Shown here piece by piece: positions 1 through 8,220 of a DNA stretch of 64,000 nucleotides (its first letter is position 1; each line of letters starts with the position of its first letter). The stretch comes from Actinoplanes sp. L3-i22. Its GTDB lineage: Bacteria; Actinomycetota; Actinomycetes; Mycobacteriales; Micromonosporaceae. The stretch covers positions 8,440,501-8,504,500 of the forward strand of contig NZ_AP024745.1 of NCBI RefSeq assembly GCF_019704555.1. Reading direction: 5' to 3'. The notes under the pieces are model-generated. The model saw only the letters and a program-made list of their open reading frames with translations, was not told the DNA's origin and ran no database searches. A program made the position numbers and the translations under genes.

Positions 1-1173
1 GACGCGGACGGCAAGCTGCTGCCGATGTTCGTCACGGTGGCGAACGGGCCGGTCGACGTGGAGCTGGTCCGCACCGGCAACGAGGCGGTGCTGCGGGCCC
101 GGTACGAGGACGCGCGCTTCTTCTACCGCGCCGATCTGGAGACCCCGCTCGAGCGGATGAAGGCCCGGCTGACCCGGCTCACCTTCACCGACAAGCTCGG
201 CTCGATGGCCGACCGGGCCGGGCGGATCGGGGCGCTGGCCCAGACCCTGGGCGAGCGGCTCGGGCTCGGCTCCGCGGTGCTGGCGCGGGCCGCCGAACTG
301 GTCAAGTTCGACCTGGGGTCGCAGCTGGTCACCGAGATGACCAGCCTGGCCGGGGTGATGGCGCGGGATTACGCGCTGCACGCCGGCGAGTCGCGGGCGG
401 TCGCGGAGGCGATCTTCGAGGCGGAGCTGCCGCGCAACACCGGTGACTCGCTGCCGCGCACCGTCCCGGGCGCGCTGCTCTCGCTGGCGGACCGGCTGGA
501 CCTGGTGGCCGGGCTCGCCGCGACGGTCGGGCTGCCGACCGGGTCCAGCGACCCGTTCGCCATCCGCCGGGCCGTGCTCGGCCTGCTCGCGGTGCACCGG
601 TCGACGCCCGAGTTCGCCGCGCTGTCGCTGGTGGACGCGCTGGCGCTGGCCACCCAGCCGGTGCCGGTCACCGCGGAGGTGCTCGCGGCGGTCGGCGACT
701 TCCTGGCGAAGCGCCTGGAGCAGGCGCTGACCGAGGAGGGCCAGCCGGTGGACCGGGTGCGGGCGGTGCTGCCGCACTTCGCCCGGCCGTCGGTCGCGGA
801 CACCCTGCTGGGGCAGCTCGCGGTCGCGGTGGGCGACGCGGACTTCGCCGCGGTCACCGCGGCGATCCAGCGGGCCCGGCGGATCGTGCCGGAGGGGACC
901 CCGGCGGGTTACGACACCGGCGCGCTCAAGGAGCCGGCCGAGCTGGCGCTGCACGACGCGGTCACCGCGGTCCGCGCGGACCTGGACGGGTCGGTGGACC
1001 TGCCGCGCTTCGTCGCCGCGACCGGGCGCCTGGTCGGGCCGGTCAACACGTTCTTCGACGACGTGCTGGTGATGGCCGAGGACCCGGCGATCCGGGCGGC
1101 CCGGCTCGGGCTGCTGGTGGCCGTCCGGGACCTGGGCGACGGCCTGCTGGACTGGCCGCAGCTGCGCCTCTGA
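1..1173 (+). CDS. glyS: Glycyl-tRNA synthetase beta subunit, C-terminal part (partial)
   Basis: Open from the first base of the window in the same frame, so this is the last 390 residues of a larger protein whose start lies upstream. The visible part begins with the conserved stretch VANGPVDVELVRTGNEAVLRARY (given here as two pieces: VANGP and VLRARYEDARFFYRAD) and continues through FTDKLGSMADRAGRI, both hallmarks of the class II bacterial glycyl-tRNA synthetase beta chain. The enzyme charges tRNA-Gly in the cytoplasm. The C-terminal segment corresponds to the DALR-like anticodon-binding region, ending DWPQLRL. In many actinobacteria alpha and beta chains are fused; this cannot be judged here. 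A strong hairpin follows 7 bp after the stop. Confidence 0.93.
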   Translation, partial: DADGKLLPMFVTVANGPVDVELVRTGNEAVLRARYEDARFFYRADLETPLERMKARLTRLTFTDKLGSMADRAGRIGALAQTLGERLGLGSAVLARAAELVKFDLGSQLVTEMTSLAGVMARDYALHAGESRAVAEAIFEAELPRNTGDSLPRTVPGALLSLADRLDLVAGLAATVGLPTGSSDPFAIRRAVLGLLAVHRSTPEFAALSLVDALALATQPVPVTAEVLAAVGDFLAKRLEQALTEEGQPVDRVRAVLPHFARPSVADTLLGQLAVAVGDADFAAVTAAIQRARRIVPEGTPAGYDTGALKEPAELALHDAVTAVRADLDGSVDLPRFVAATGRLVGPVNTFFDDVLVMAEDPAIRAARLGLLVAVRDLGDGLLDWPQLRL

Positions 1174-1179
1174 GCTCCC

Positions 1180-1218
1180 CCGGCCGGCGCGGCGGACCTT
1201 CCCGCCCGCGCCGGCCGG
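1180..1218. terminator. Bidirectional hairpin terminator after glyS
   Basis: A perfect 12-bp GC stem (1180-1191 with 1207-1218) encloses a 15-nt loop. It lies between the converging glyS and DUF2306 genes, so it can serve both. No U-tract is present, as is common in actinobacteria. Confidence 0.6.
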
Positions 1219-1276
1219 CCCGCTCGCCCCCGCCGACCTGCTCGACCCCGCCGGCCCGCTCGGCGCGGGTGGGCGG

Positions 1277-1948
1277 TCAGGCCGGGCGGAGCGCATGGAG
1301 ACCCGGCCGGCCACGGATGATCCACTCGGCGACGACGATGTTGATGATCCAGCCGGCGGCCATCGCCACCGCGCGCCCGCCCATCCCCGGCGTCACCCCG
1401 GCGACGGCGAACGGCAGGTGCGTGAAGACCTGCGTGCCCGCGCCCTGGGCCAGCGCATACGCCCGGATCATCCAGGCCCGGTGGCTCGCGATCTCCCGCC
1501 GCCGGATCGTCGTCACGGCCAGCACCAGCGACGCGAGCATCCCGCTCCCGACGATCAGGCGGGTGACCTCGACGACCACGCCGTCGACCGGCGGCACGTC
1601 GTAGAAGACCGCCATCCACATCCCGCTGACCGCGACCACCACCCCGGCCGCGACCAGGCCCCGGCCGGCAATCCGGTGCCAGCGGCGATGCCGGTTGCGG
1701 AAGCCGGGGGCGAACTGGAACGCCCCGGCCACGCAGTACAGCACCGCGGCGATGATGTGCGCGACGACCGGCAGCGGCATGGCGAAGAAGCGCGCGTTCT
1801 CCTCGGTGACCGGCGCGCCGGTGGCCAGTTGGCCGAGCCGGATCACCCCGGCGAGCGAGGGCACCAGGCTGAGCGCGATCAGCGCCGCGGGAATCCGCCA
1901 CCCGCCTCGTCCGGACCGTCGCCGCACCAGCCCCGCATTCGTCGTCAT
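1277..1948 (-). CDS. DUF2306-type multi-pass membrane protein
   Basis: A 223-residue protein read from ATG 1948; an upstream in-frame extension to 2086 crosses a hairpin and a direct repeat and is unlikely to be coding. Six or seven hydrophobic segments are visible (around residues 19-35, 50-80, 100-120, 135-150, 185-210). Conserved histidine/arginine pairs occur in the loops, such as HRRWHRIAGRG and SHRAWMIRAYAL, as in the DUF2306 family, whose members may bind haem or quinone but have no settled function. It lies downstream of the two-component operon in the same orientation, but a hairpin separates them, so it is probably transcribed on its own. Confidence 0.7.
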   Translation of the reverse strand: MTTNAGLVRRRSGRGGWRIPAALIALSLVPSLAGVIRLGQLATGAPVTEENARFFAMPLPVVAHIIAAVLYCVAGAFQFAPGFRNRHRRWHRIAGRGLVAAGVVVAVSGMWMAVFYDVPPVDGVVVEVTRLIVGSGMLASLVLAVTTIRRREIASHRAWMIRAYALAQGAGTQVFTHLPFAVAGVTPGMGGRAVAMAAGWIINIVVAEWIIRGRPGLHALRPA

Positions 1949-1989
1949 GCGTCGATGGTGCCGCCGGAAAAAGGCTCCGACACCGGTCC

Positions 1990-2015
1990 AAAGAACGGTC
2001 TTGAAACCGTTCTTT
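1990..2015 (-). terminator. Hairpin between the two-component genes and the DUF2306 gene
   Basis: Perfect 10-bp inverted repeat aaagaacggt / accgttcttt with a 6-nt loop. Read leftward it ends in TTCTTT and follows the response-regulator stop by about 100 bp, so it probably ends that operon. It also lies 40 bp upstream of the DUF2306 start, so an operator role is possible. Confidence 0.5.
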
Positions 2016-2040
2016 CGGCCGGTTACCACCAACCGGCCCA

Positions 2041-2107
2041 GCGTGCTCAAACCCCGGTCAACACCGACCGACCCGGGCGTGCTCAACCGCCGGTCAGCAC
2101 CAACCGA
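2041..2107. repeat. 31-bp imperfect direct repeat
   Basis: Two 31-bp copies (2041-2071 and 2077-2107) match at 27 positions. They share the core cggtca flanked by gcgtgctcaa and caccnaccga, with an offset of 36 bp. The repeat lies immediately after the response-regulator stop codon and codes for nothing I recognise. Confidence 0.6.
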
Positions 2108-2113
2108 TACCGG

Positions 2114-2764
2114 TCACCGCCGGCCGGTCTGATACGCCCACATGGCGATCTCGACCCGGTTCCGCGCCCCGATCTTCCCCATCAGGCTGGCCACATGCGT
2201 CTTCACGGTACTGAGGCTGATGAACAGCGCCCCGGCGATCTCGTTGTTCGTCCGCCCCTCCGCCACCGCCTGCAGCACCTCCTCCTCCCGCTCGGTCAGC
2301 GGCTCCCCCGGCTGCGGCAACGGCCCACCCGGCCCGCCACGCGCGAACGTCTTCAGCAGCCGCGCGGTCACCGCCGGCGCGATGATCGCGTCCCCCGCGG
2401 CCGCCGCCCGCACCGCCTGGCCGAGCAGCTCCGCCCCGGCCTCCTTGAGCAGGAACCCCCGGGCGCCCGCCCGCAACGCCCCGTACACATGCTCGTCCAG
2501 GTCGAACGTGGTGATCACGACGACCGCGATCGGGTCGGCGACGCCCGGCCCGGCCAGTTCCCGGGTCGCGGCGATGCCGTCCACCCCCGGCATCCGGATG
2601 TCGAGCAGGCAGACGTCCGGGCGCAGGCGACGGGCCAGCTCGACGGCCTGGTGACCGTTCGCCGCCTCGCCGATCACCCGGATGCCCGGCTGCGCATTCA
2701 AGATCATTACCAATCCGGTACGGACGATCTCCTGATCGTCCGCGACCAGCACGGTCACGGTCAC
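2114..2764 (-). CDS. NarL/FixJ-family response regulator
   Basis: A 216-residue response regulator. The receiver domain (about residues 3-120) shows the acidic pair D9-D10, phospho-acceptor D55 in LLDIRMPG, the T of VVITTFD and K in FLLKEAG. A LuxR-type helix-turn-helix follows (about 150-210), with LTEREEEVLQ and STVKTHVASLMGKI. The start is GTG 2764, which overlaps the kinase stop as GTGA. This implies translational coupling and gives a normal receiver N-terminus; longer starts would run into the kinase frame. It would bind DNA when phosphorylated by the partner kinase, but that kinase gene is frameshifted here, so the regulator may be orphaned or cross-phosphorylated. Confidence 0.93.
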   Translation of the reverse strand: MTVTVLVADDQEIVRTGLVMILNAQPGIRVIGEAANGHQAVELARRLRPDVCLLDIRMPGVDGIAATRELAGPGVADPIAVVVITTFDLDEHVYGALRAGARGFLLKEAGAELLGQAVRAAAAGDAIIAPAVTARLLKTFARGGPGGPLPQPGEPLTEREEEVLQAVAEGRTNNEIAGALFISLSTVKTHVASLMGKIGARNRVEIAMWAYQTGRR

Positions 2765-3929
2765 GCCGGCAACACCGCCTCGACGTGCCAGCCGCGTTCC
2801 GGGCCGGGCCCGGCGGTACACGTGCCGCCGAGCAGCTCGGCGCGCTCACGCATGCCGTTCACGCCGTACCCCGCAAGCTTTTTGGACCGCAGCGGACCCG
2901 GCGCCGAACCGTCGTCGGTGACCACCAGCCTGATCTGGTCTTTTTCGGCCATCACCCGGACCAGGATGTGGGTCGCGCCGCGCGCGTGACGCCGCGCGTT
3001 GGTGACCGCCTCCTGGGCGATCCGGAAGATCGCCGCACCCGCCGCCGGAGCGACCGCGCCCAGGTCATCACCGATCTCGATGGCGACCGCCGGCCCGGCC
3101 CCGGCGGACAGACCGGCCAGGTCGGCGAGGCGTGGCGCGTCCGGCTCGTCGGTGCGCAGCGCGCGGATGACCGTGCGCATCTCGGTCAGCGCCTCCTTCG
3201 CCTCGCTCTCGATCAGGCGCAGCGCGTCGGCCGCCGCGTCCGGATCCGCACCGGAGGTGGCCAGGCCCGCCTGCGCCCGGATCGCCATCGCGGAGACGTG
3301 GTGCGCGACCGTGTCGTGCAGGTCACGGGCCAGCCGCTCGCGCTCCCGGAGCCGGACCTGCTCCAGCTCACGGGTCCGCGCGCCGGTACGGAACCGGACC
3401 GCCGCACCGAGCGCGAGCACGGCGACCAGCAGAACCGCCCCGCCCGCCGAGTCGCTCGCGGGCTCCTGGCCCAGGGCGAGCGCCAGCGCCTGCTTGCCGA
3501 GGATCACCGCCAGCCCGATCGCCGCCTCGGGGCCGGAGCCCCAGCGGAACAGCGCGTAGATCAGCAACAGCAGGTAGACCAGGGAATACTCCTCCGGCTT
3601 GACCCCGCCGGTGAGGAGTGGGGCGAGCAGCGTGGCGCCGAACGCGAGGGTGACCGCTTGACCCCGCCGGTGAGGAGTGGGGCGAGCAGCGTGGCGCCGA
3701 ACGCGAGGGTGACCGCGAGCAGCGGGCGGCTGCGCCGGATCAGCAGGACCGGGGCCAGCCCGACGGCGAGCACCACGGCGACCGCGCCACCCGGCTGATC
3801 CGGGCGCAGGGCGCCCTCGACCGCGGCCGTGGCGGCGCAGACGGCGACCAGGAGCCAGTCGAGCCGGGACGGACCGGAGGCGCCAGGAGGACGCGGTTCA
3901 GCGAGGAGCGAACGCAGCGGGCCGGGCAC
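2761..3929 (-). pseudogene. HisKA_3 sensor histidine kinase, frameshifted by a tandem duplication
   Basis: The N-terminal frame starts at GTG 3929 and encodes a membrane segment (LDWLLVAVCAATAAVEG, then AVAVVLAVGLAPVLLI). It runs to about 3657, where a 59-bp tandem duplication (3597-3716) shifts the frame by two. The downstream frame (2761-3596) encodes the rest of the sensor: further TM helices, the HisKA_3 dimerisation box with the phospho-histidine in ARDLHDTVAHHVSAMA, and an HATPase_c domain with EAVTNARRHA and GYGVNGMRERA. Removing one copy gives one continuous protein of about 370 residues (...TLLAPLLTGGVKPEEYSL...). TTG 3567 could restart translation but would lose the first TM helices. 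Either a true recent inactivation or an assembly error is possible. Confidence 0.85.
3597..3716. repeat. 59-bp perfect tandem duplication
   Basis: Bases 3597-3655 are repeated exactly at 3656-3714, and identity runs two bases further. The period of 59 is not a multiple of three, so it breaks the kinase reading frame. In the ancestral frame it encodes a membrane segment ending TLLAPLLTGG. Confidence 0.95.
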
Positions 3930-3973
3930 GCCCCGATCGTACGGCCGCCCCGGTTTTTGTCGGACCCTCGCTC

Positions 3974-3979
3974 TAGCTT
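3974..3979 (+). promoter_or_regulatory. Leaderless -10 element TAGCTT
   Basis: TAGCTT is followed by exactly six bases and then the ATG of the DUF6493-like gene, which has no Shine-Dalgarno sequence. This is the arrangement expected for a leaderless transcript in actinobacteria. Confidence 0.55.
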
Positions 3980-3985
3980 GTCCGC

Positions 3986-6535
3986 ATGTCCGAACTGACA
4001 TGGTCATCGATCCTGGAGCGGGCCGACCATCCGGCCGCGCTCGCCGAGCTGCTGCTCGCCGCGGGCGAGCCGGCCCGGCTGGCGTTCGGGCCCACGCTGA
4101 CCGCCCGGCTCCGGGCCATGCGCCCGGACGACTTCTGGGGTCCGGTCCACCTCGGCCCGGCCGTCGCGCTGACCGCGATCGCCTGCCTGCCCACCGCGGC
4201 CAAGGTCGCCACGGTGCTCGGCCGGGCCGACGTGCTGGACTGGCCGGGCGTGCCGGCCGTCCCGTTCGTCGACATCGCCCGGGCCCGGCAGCTGCCCTGG
4301 CTCGGCGACCTGGGCCTGCGCCTGGCCCGGCGGATCGGGCCGGCCGGGCCGCTCGTGCCGGAGTGGCGGCTCGTCGCCGAGCTGCTGCGCGAGAGCGGGA
4401 CCCCGCCACCGGTCACCGTCGGGGTGGTCCGGGGCTGGCTGCGCCACCTGCACCGGCGGCGCGACGCCTCGCCGCCGGCCCTGGCCGGTCACCTGCGCGA
4501 CGATCCGTGGCTGGACATTCTGCTCCCCGCGGTCTTCGACCTCGACGGCGTCGGCAGGGAGCTCGCCCCGGCCTTCGCCCCGGCGGTCGCGCAGCTGGTG
4601 GCGGAGCAGCGGCTGGATCGCGCGACGATCCTCGCCGCCACGGTCGACCGGCTGGCGCGCGGCGACCGGCCGGCCTTCCTGCGGGCGTTCGTGCTGCTCC
4701 ACGACGAGTTGCGGCCGTCGGCCGAGGAGGCGGCCGGGCACGCGGCGGACTATGCGCGGATGCTGAGCGACGGCCCCTCCGCGGTGGCCGGCCTGGCCCA
4801 GCGGGTGCTGCGCGAGGTGGACGCCGCCGGGCTGCTCGACCGGCCGGTGCTGCTGGCGGCCAGTGCGGAGGTGCTGGTCCGCCCGGCGAAGGCGCTCGCC
4901 CTGGCCCAGCTCGCCTGGCTGCGGAAGGTGGCCGCCCGCGAGCCGGCCGACGCCGACGCGATCGCGGCGGCGATGGCGGCCGGGTTCGGGCATCCCGCGC
5001 TGGACGTTCAGGACCGGGCGCTGCAGGGCATCGGTGACCTCGCGCCGCGGCTCGCCGGCCCCACCCGGTCCGCGATCCTGGCCGCGGCCGGGGCACTGCC
5101 CGGCGGGCTCCCGGCCCGGGCGGCGGCGCTCCTGGGCTCCGGCCCTGGAGAGACCGCCGTGCCGGACCGGCTGGCGCCCACCCCGAGACCTGCCGAGCCG
5201 ACGCCGATGCCACCGCCGATCGCGAGCCCGGCCGAGCTGGTCGAGGAGATCATGGCGCTGCTCCACGAGGAGACCGCGGTCGGCTGGGAGCGGGTGCTGG
5301 CCGCGGTGGTCACCTTCGGCGCGACGATCGACCGCGAAGCACTGGCCCCGGTGCTGCCCCGGCTGCCCGGCGGCTTCGGCTGGTCCCGGATGATCTTCCT
5401 GGCCGAGGCGATCCGGGCGATCCTGGACGGCGCCGAGGCCCCGATGGCGGCCCGGGTCCGCTGGGCGGCGCTCTACGACGGCACCGACGACTCCCTCCTG
5501 CACAACCCGGACGACCTGCTGAAACTCCGGATCGCCGAGGCCGCCGAGCGCTGGTCCGCGACGCCGGTCCCGGTCCTGCTGGCCACCCCGTCCCGGGTCG
5601 ACGGCAGCCTGGACGCGGCGGTGCTGGCCGACCGGCTGGAGCGGGCCGAGGCGGAGGGCTGGGAGCCGTGGCCCCTCGACTACGAGCAGGCGCTGCTGCG
5701 GGTGGTGATCGACCGGTCGGTGCTGCCCCGGGCCGGGCGGCTGACGTCGTCGCGGGGCCGCCAGTTCGCCGCCTGGCTGGCCACCGGTGGCCTGCCCGAT
5801 CCGGTCAGCGTCCGGTTCGAGCAGCGCGGCCTGGCCGTCCACCGGGTGGTGGCGAGCCTCGACCCGGCCCGGGCGGACGGGCCGGGCCTGGTCCTGGAGG
5901 GCGCGCTGACCAGGCTGTCCCCGTCTCCCCGGCCGCAGTGGGGCAGCAGCGGCGACTACTCGAACGACGTGCTGGTGATGGCGATGCCGCACCACCGGGA
6001 GGTGACCGCCGCCTGGGCGCTGCCCGACCTGGCCGCGCTCGCCGACCAGGACGCCCGGGACGCCTCGCTGCTGCCGATGCTGGCCGAGGCGGGTGGCCCG
6101 GTCGGCCCGGCGATGGCGCTGGCCGTGGTCTACGGCCTGGCCGCCCGGTTCGACGTGGACCGGGTCGCGGCGGTCGACGCGTTCCTGACCCTGGCCGGGC
6201 GGCCGGAGCCGTTCGCCGCGGCGGTCGGCGCCGAGCTCGGGGCGCTGGGCCGGGACAATGTGATCAAGCTGCTCCGGGTCGCGCCCGCGCTGGCCGACGC
6301 CGAGCGGGCCGGCGCGAGCCACGCGGTCTGGGCGGTGCTCGCCACCGCCCTGCCGATCCTGCTGCCGGCCGCGCCGCGCGGGCTGGCCGACCTGCTGGAG
6401 GTCGCCACCCGGGCCGCCACCGCCGTCGGCGCCCGGGCCGAGCTGCCGGGGCTGGCCGCCGTCGCCGACCGCACCGGCGGCGCGCGGGTGATCCGCGAGG
6501 CCCGCCGCCTGCGCGACGTGCTGAGGTCACGATGA
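3986..6535 (+). CDS. DUF6493-like alpha-helical repeat protein
   Basis: A soluble 849-residue protein without signal peptide or TM segment. It is built of amphipathic helix pairs that look like HEAT/ARM repeats, for example residues 240-400 (AGLAQRVLREVDAAG, DADAIAAAMAAGFGHPALDVQDRALQGIGDL). A proline-rich hinge follows near residue 400 (PTPRPAEPTPMPPP), then a C-terminal half with conserved aromatic blocks (EGWEPWPLDYEQALLR; PQWGSSGDYSNDVLVM). The layout matches the actinobacterial DUF6493 family as I remember it; no activity is known. Genes of this family often sit near SWIM-domain and MoxR proteins, but none is present here. Translation appears leaderless. Family assignment is moderate, coding status is near certain. 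Confidence 0.75.
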   Translation: MSELTWSSILERADHPAALAELLLAAGEPARLAFGPTLTARLRAMRPDDFWGPVHLGPAVALTAIACLPTAAKVATVLGRADVLDWPGVPAVPFVDIARARQLPWLGDLGLRLARRIGPAGPLVPEWRLVAELLRESGTPPPVTVGVVRGWLRHLHRRRDASPPALAGHLRDDPWLDILLPAVFDLDGVGRELAPAFAPAVAQLVAEQRLDRATILAATVDRLARGDRPAFLRAFVLLHDELRPSAEEAAGHAADYARMLSDGPSAVAGLAQRVLREVDAAGLLDRPVLLAASAEVLVRPAKALALAQLAWLRKVAAREPADADAIAAAMAAGFGHPALDVQDRALQGIGDLAPRLAGPTRSAILAAAGALPGGLPARAAALLGSGPGETAVPDRLAPTPRPAEPTPMPPPIASPAELVEEIMALLHEETAVGWERVLAAVVTFGATIDREALAPVLPRLPGGFGWSRMIFLAEAIRAILDGAEAPMAARVRWAALYDGTDDSLLHNPDDLLKLRIAEAAERWSATPVPVLLATPSRVDGSLDAAVLADRLERAEAEGWEPWPLDYEQALLRVVIDRSVLPRAGRLTSSRGRQFAAWLATGGLPDPVSVRFEQRGLAVHRVVASLDPARADGPGLVLEGALTRLSPSPRPQWGSSGDYSNDVLVMAMPHHREVTAAWALPDLAALADQDARDASLLPMLAEAGGPVGPAMALAVVYGLAARFDVDRVAAVDAFLTLAGRPEPFAAAVGAELGALGRDNVIKLLRVAPALADAERAGASHAVWAVLATALPILLPAAPRGLADLLEVATRAATAVGARAELPGLAAVADRTGGARVIREARRLRDVLRSR

Positions 6536-6672
6536 GCTGTCGAGAGCGACCATTGGCCGGGCGTTCTCGGACACGCCACGAGATCGTCGCTTGGGCGACG
6601 AATACGTCACCTGGACTGCGTTTCGGTGATTCCGGCAACCAGGGCCGGACCCAGGACTCCGTGGAGGAAATC

Positions 6673-7770
6673 GTGGCAGATCGCCGTCAGGTGCTGCGCT
6701 TCGGCGCGGTGGCCGCCGCAGCGCCGGCGCTGGGTGGGGCCGTGGCGTCCCCGGCGTTCGCCGACGCCGGGAAGCACAGGCCCGTGACGACGCTGGTCGT
6801 CGGGCACCGGGGCGCCTCGGGTTACCGTCCCGAGCACACCCTGGCGTCGTACGAGCTGGCCGCCCGGATGGGCGCCGACTACATGGAGCCCGACCTGGTC
6901 AGCACGAAGGACGGCGTCCTGGTCTGCCGGCACGAGCCGGAGATCGGCGGCACCACGAACGTCGCGTCGCACCCGGAGTTCGCCGACCGCAAGCGCACGG
7001 TCGTCCTCGACGGCGTCACCGTGACCGGCTGGTGGACGCAGGACTTCACGCTCGCCGAGCTGAAGACGCTGCGCGCGGTCGAGCGCATCCCGGGCACCCG
7101 TCAGCACAACACGCTGTTCGACGGCCGGTTCGAGGTGCCGACCTTCCAGGAGCTGCTGGACCTGCGCAAGCGCCTGGTCAAGGAGCTGGGCCGGGACATC
7201 GGCGTCTTCCCGGAGACCAAGCACCCGACGTTCTTCCGCAACCTCGGGCTCGAGCTGGAGACCCCGCTGGTCAAGATCCTGCGCCGCAACAGCCTGGACC
7301 ACCGCGGCGCGAAGGTCTTCATCCAGTCGTTCGAGGCGAAGAACCTGAAGACCCTCGCCGACCACTACCGGGTCGAGGTCCCGCTGGTCTTCCTGAGCAG
7401 CGCGGCCGGCACGCCGTTCAACGACACCCGCACCTACGCGGACTACCTGACCCCGGCCGGCCTCAAGGAGCTGTCGGAGTTCATCGGCGGCATCGGCCCG
7501 GACAAGAGCCAGATCATCCCGCGCAACGCGGACGGCACCCTGGCCACCCCGACCAGCCTGGTCAAGGACGCGCACCGGGTCGGCGTCAAGGTCATCCCGT
7601 ACACGTTCCGCGCGGAGAACACGTTCCTCCCCACCGAGCTGAAGGTCGGCACCGACCCGAACGGCTACGGCAAGGCGATCGACGAGCAGATCACCTTCCT
7701 GCGCACCGGCATCGACGGCCTCTTCACCGACCAGTCCGACATCGGCGTCCTGGCCCGCAGTCTGGTCTGA
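6673..7770 (+). CDS. Tat-exported glycerophosphodiester phosphodiesterase
   Basis: A 365-residue enzyme read from GTG 6673, which has a good GGAGG five bases upstream; GTG 6661 is in frame but lacks a ribosome site. The N-terminus DRRQVLRFGAV followed by a hydrophobic stretch and ASPAFA is a twin-arginine signal peptide. The mature domain has the GDPD fingerprint: VVGHRGASGYRPEHTLASY, the metal-binding ADYMEPDLVSTKDGVLVCRHEP block, and the late HRVGVKVIPYTFR and DGLFTDQSDIG segments. The enzyme cleaves glycerophosphodiesters to glycerol-3-phosphate and alcohol outside the cell. The phosphate transporter downstream may make this a phosphate-scavenging neighbourhood, though transcription converges on the intervening terminator. 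Confidence 0.92.
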   Translation: MADRRQVLRFGAVAAAAPALGGAVASPAFADAGKHRPVTTLVVGHRGASGYRPEHTLASYELAARMGADYMEPDLVSTKDGVLVCRHEPEIGGTTNVASHPEFADRKRTVVLDGVTVTGWWTQDFTLAELKTLRAVERIPGTRQHNTLFDGRFEVPTFQELLDLRKRLVKELGRDIGVFPETKHPTFFRNLGLELETPLVKILRRNSLDHRGAKVFIQSFEAKNLKTLADHYRVEVPLVFLSSAAGTPFNDTRTYADYLTPAGLKELSEFIGGIGPDKSQIIPRNADGTLATPTSLVKDAHRVGVKVIPYTFRAENTFLPTELKVGTDPNGYGKAIDEQITFLRTGIDGLFTDQSDIGVLARSLV

Positions 7771-7804
7771 CCTGCCCCGGGATCCCACGGGATCCGACAT
7801 GGAG

Positions 7805-7832
7805 ACGGCCCGGCGGTTCGCCGCCGGGCCGT
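7805..7832 (+). terminator. Intrinsic terminator with UUCG tetraloop
   Basis: Perfect 12-bp stem acggcccggcgg / ccgccgggccgt closing a ttcg tetraloop, 34 bp after the glycerophosphodiesterase stop. It lies between converging genes and may also stop leftward transcription from the pit operon. Confidence 0.85.
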
Positions 7833-7899
7833 TGCACGAGCAAAATCAAGATCAAGATCCGATTTGGGTACGGCCGGAGCCGCCGAACTCAGCAGCCGC

Positions 7900-8208
7900 C
7901 TACTTGGGGACGATCGTCGGGTAGACGTGCTCGAAGCTGAGCTTGTTCCCGAACCCGGATGCCACGATGAACGTGAGCCCGAGCACCACCCCCGCCACCA
8001 CGACCGCGAAGAGCAGGTAGCCGAGCGCCGTGCCGAGCGGCCGCCTGGTCCCCGCGGTGACGCCGGTGGTGTTCACCGACGCCTCCCCGGCACCCCAGGC
8101 CAGCGACCGGATGCCGAGGGCGAACAGCACCGGCAGCCCGGCCCCGAGCACGAGCCCGGCGAGCAGCACCCGCCACGCGCCGTCCAGTGCGAATCCGAAG
8201 TTGTGCAT
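7900..8208 (-). CDS. Small membrane protein downstream of PiT
   Basis: A 102-residue protein with two clear TM helices (about residues 11-35 and 62-85) joined by a polar loop, with no recognisable catalytic motif. It follows the phosphate transporter gene by 12 bp in the same direction, and a weak GGGGA lies before its ATG, so it is almost certainly cotranscribed. Small proteins of this type commonly follow PiT genes in actinomycetes; an accessory or assembly role for the transporter is an inference from position only. Confidence 0.75.
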   Translation of the reverse strand: MHNFGFALDGAWRVLLAGLVLGAGLPVLFALGIRSLAWGAGEASVNTTGVTAGTRRPLGTALGYLLFAVVVAGVVLGLTFIVASGFGNKLSFEHVYPTIVPK

Positions 8209-8220
8209 CGTCGTCCCCGC

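Noticed and set aside
1295..2989. 564-residue plus-strand frame
   Set aside because: It is antisense to the DUF2306, response-regulator and kinase genes and encodes only low-complexity Arg/Asp/His strings; high GC keeps such frames open.
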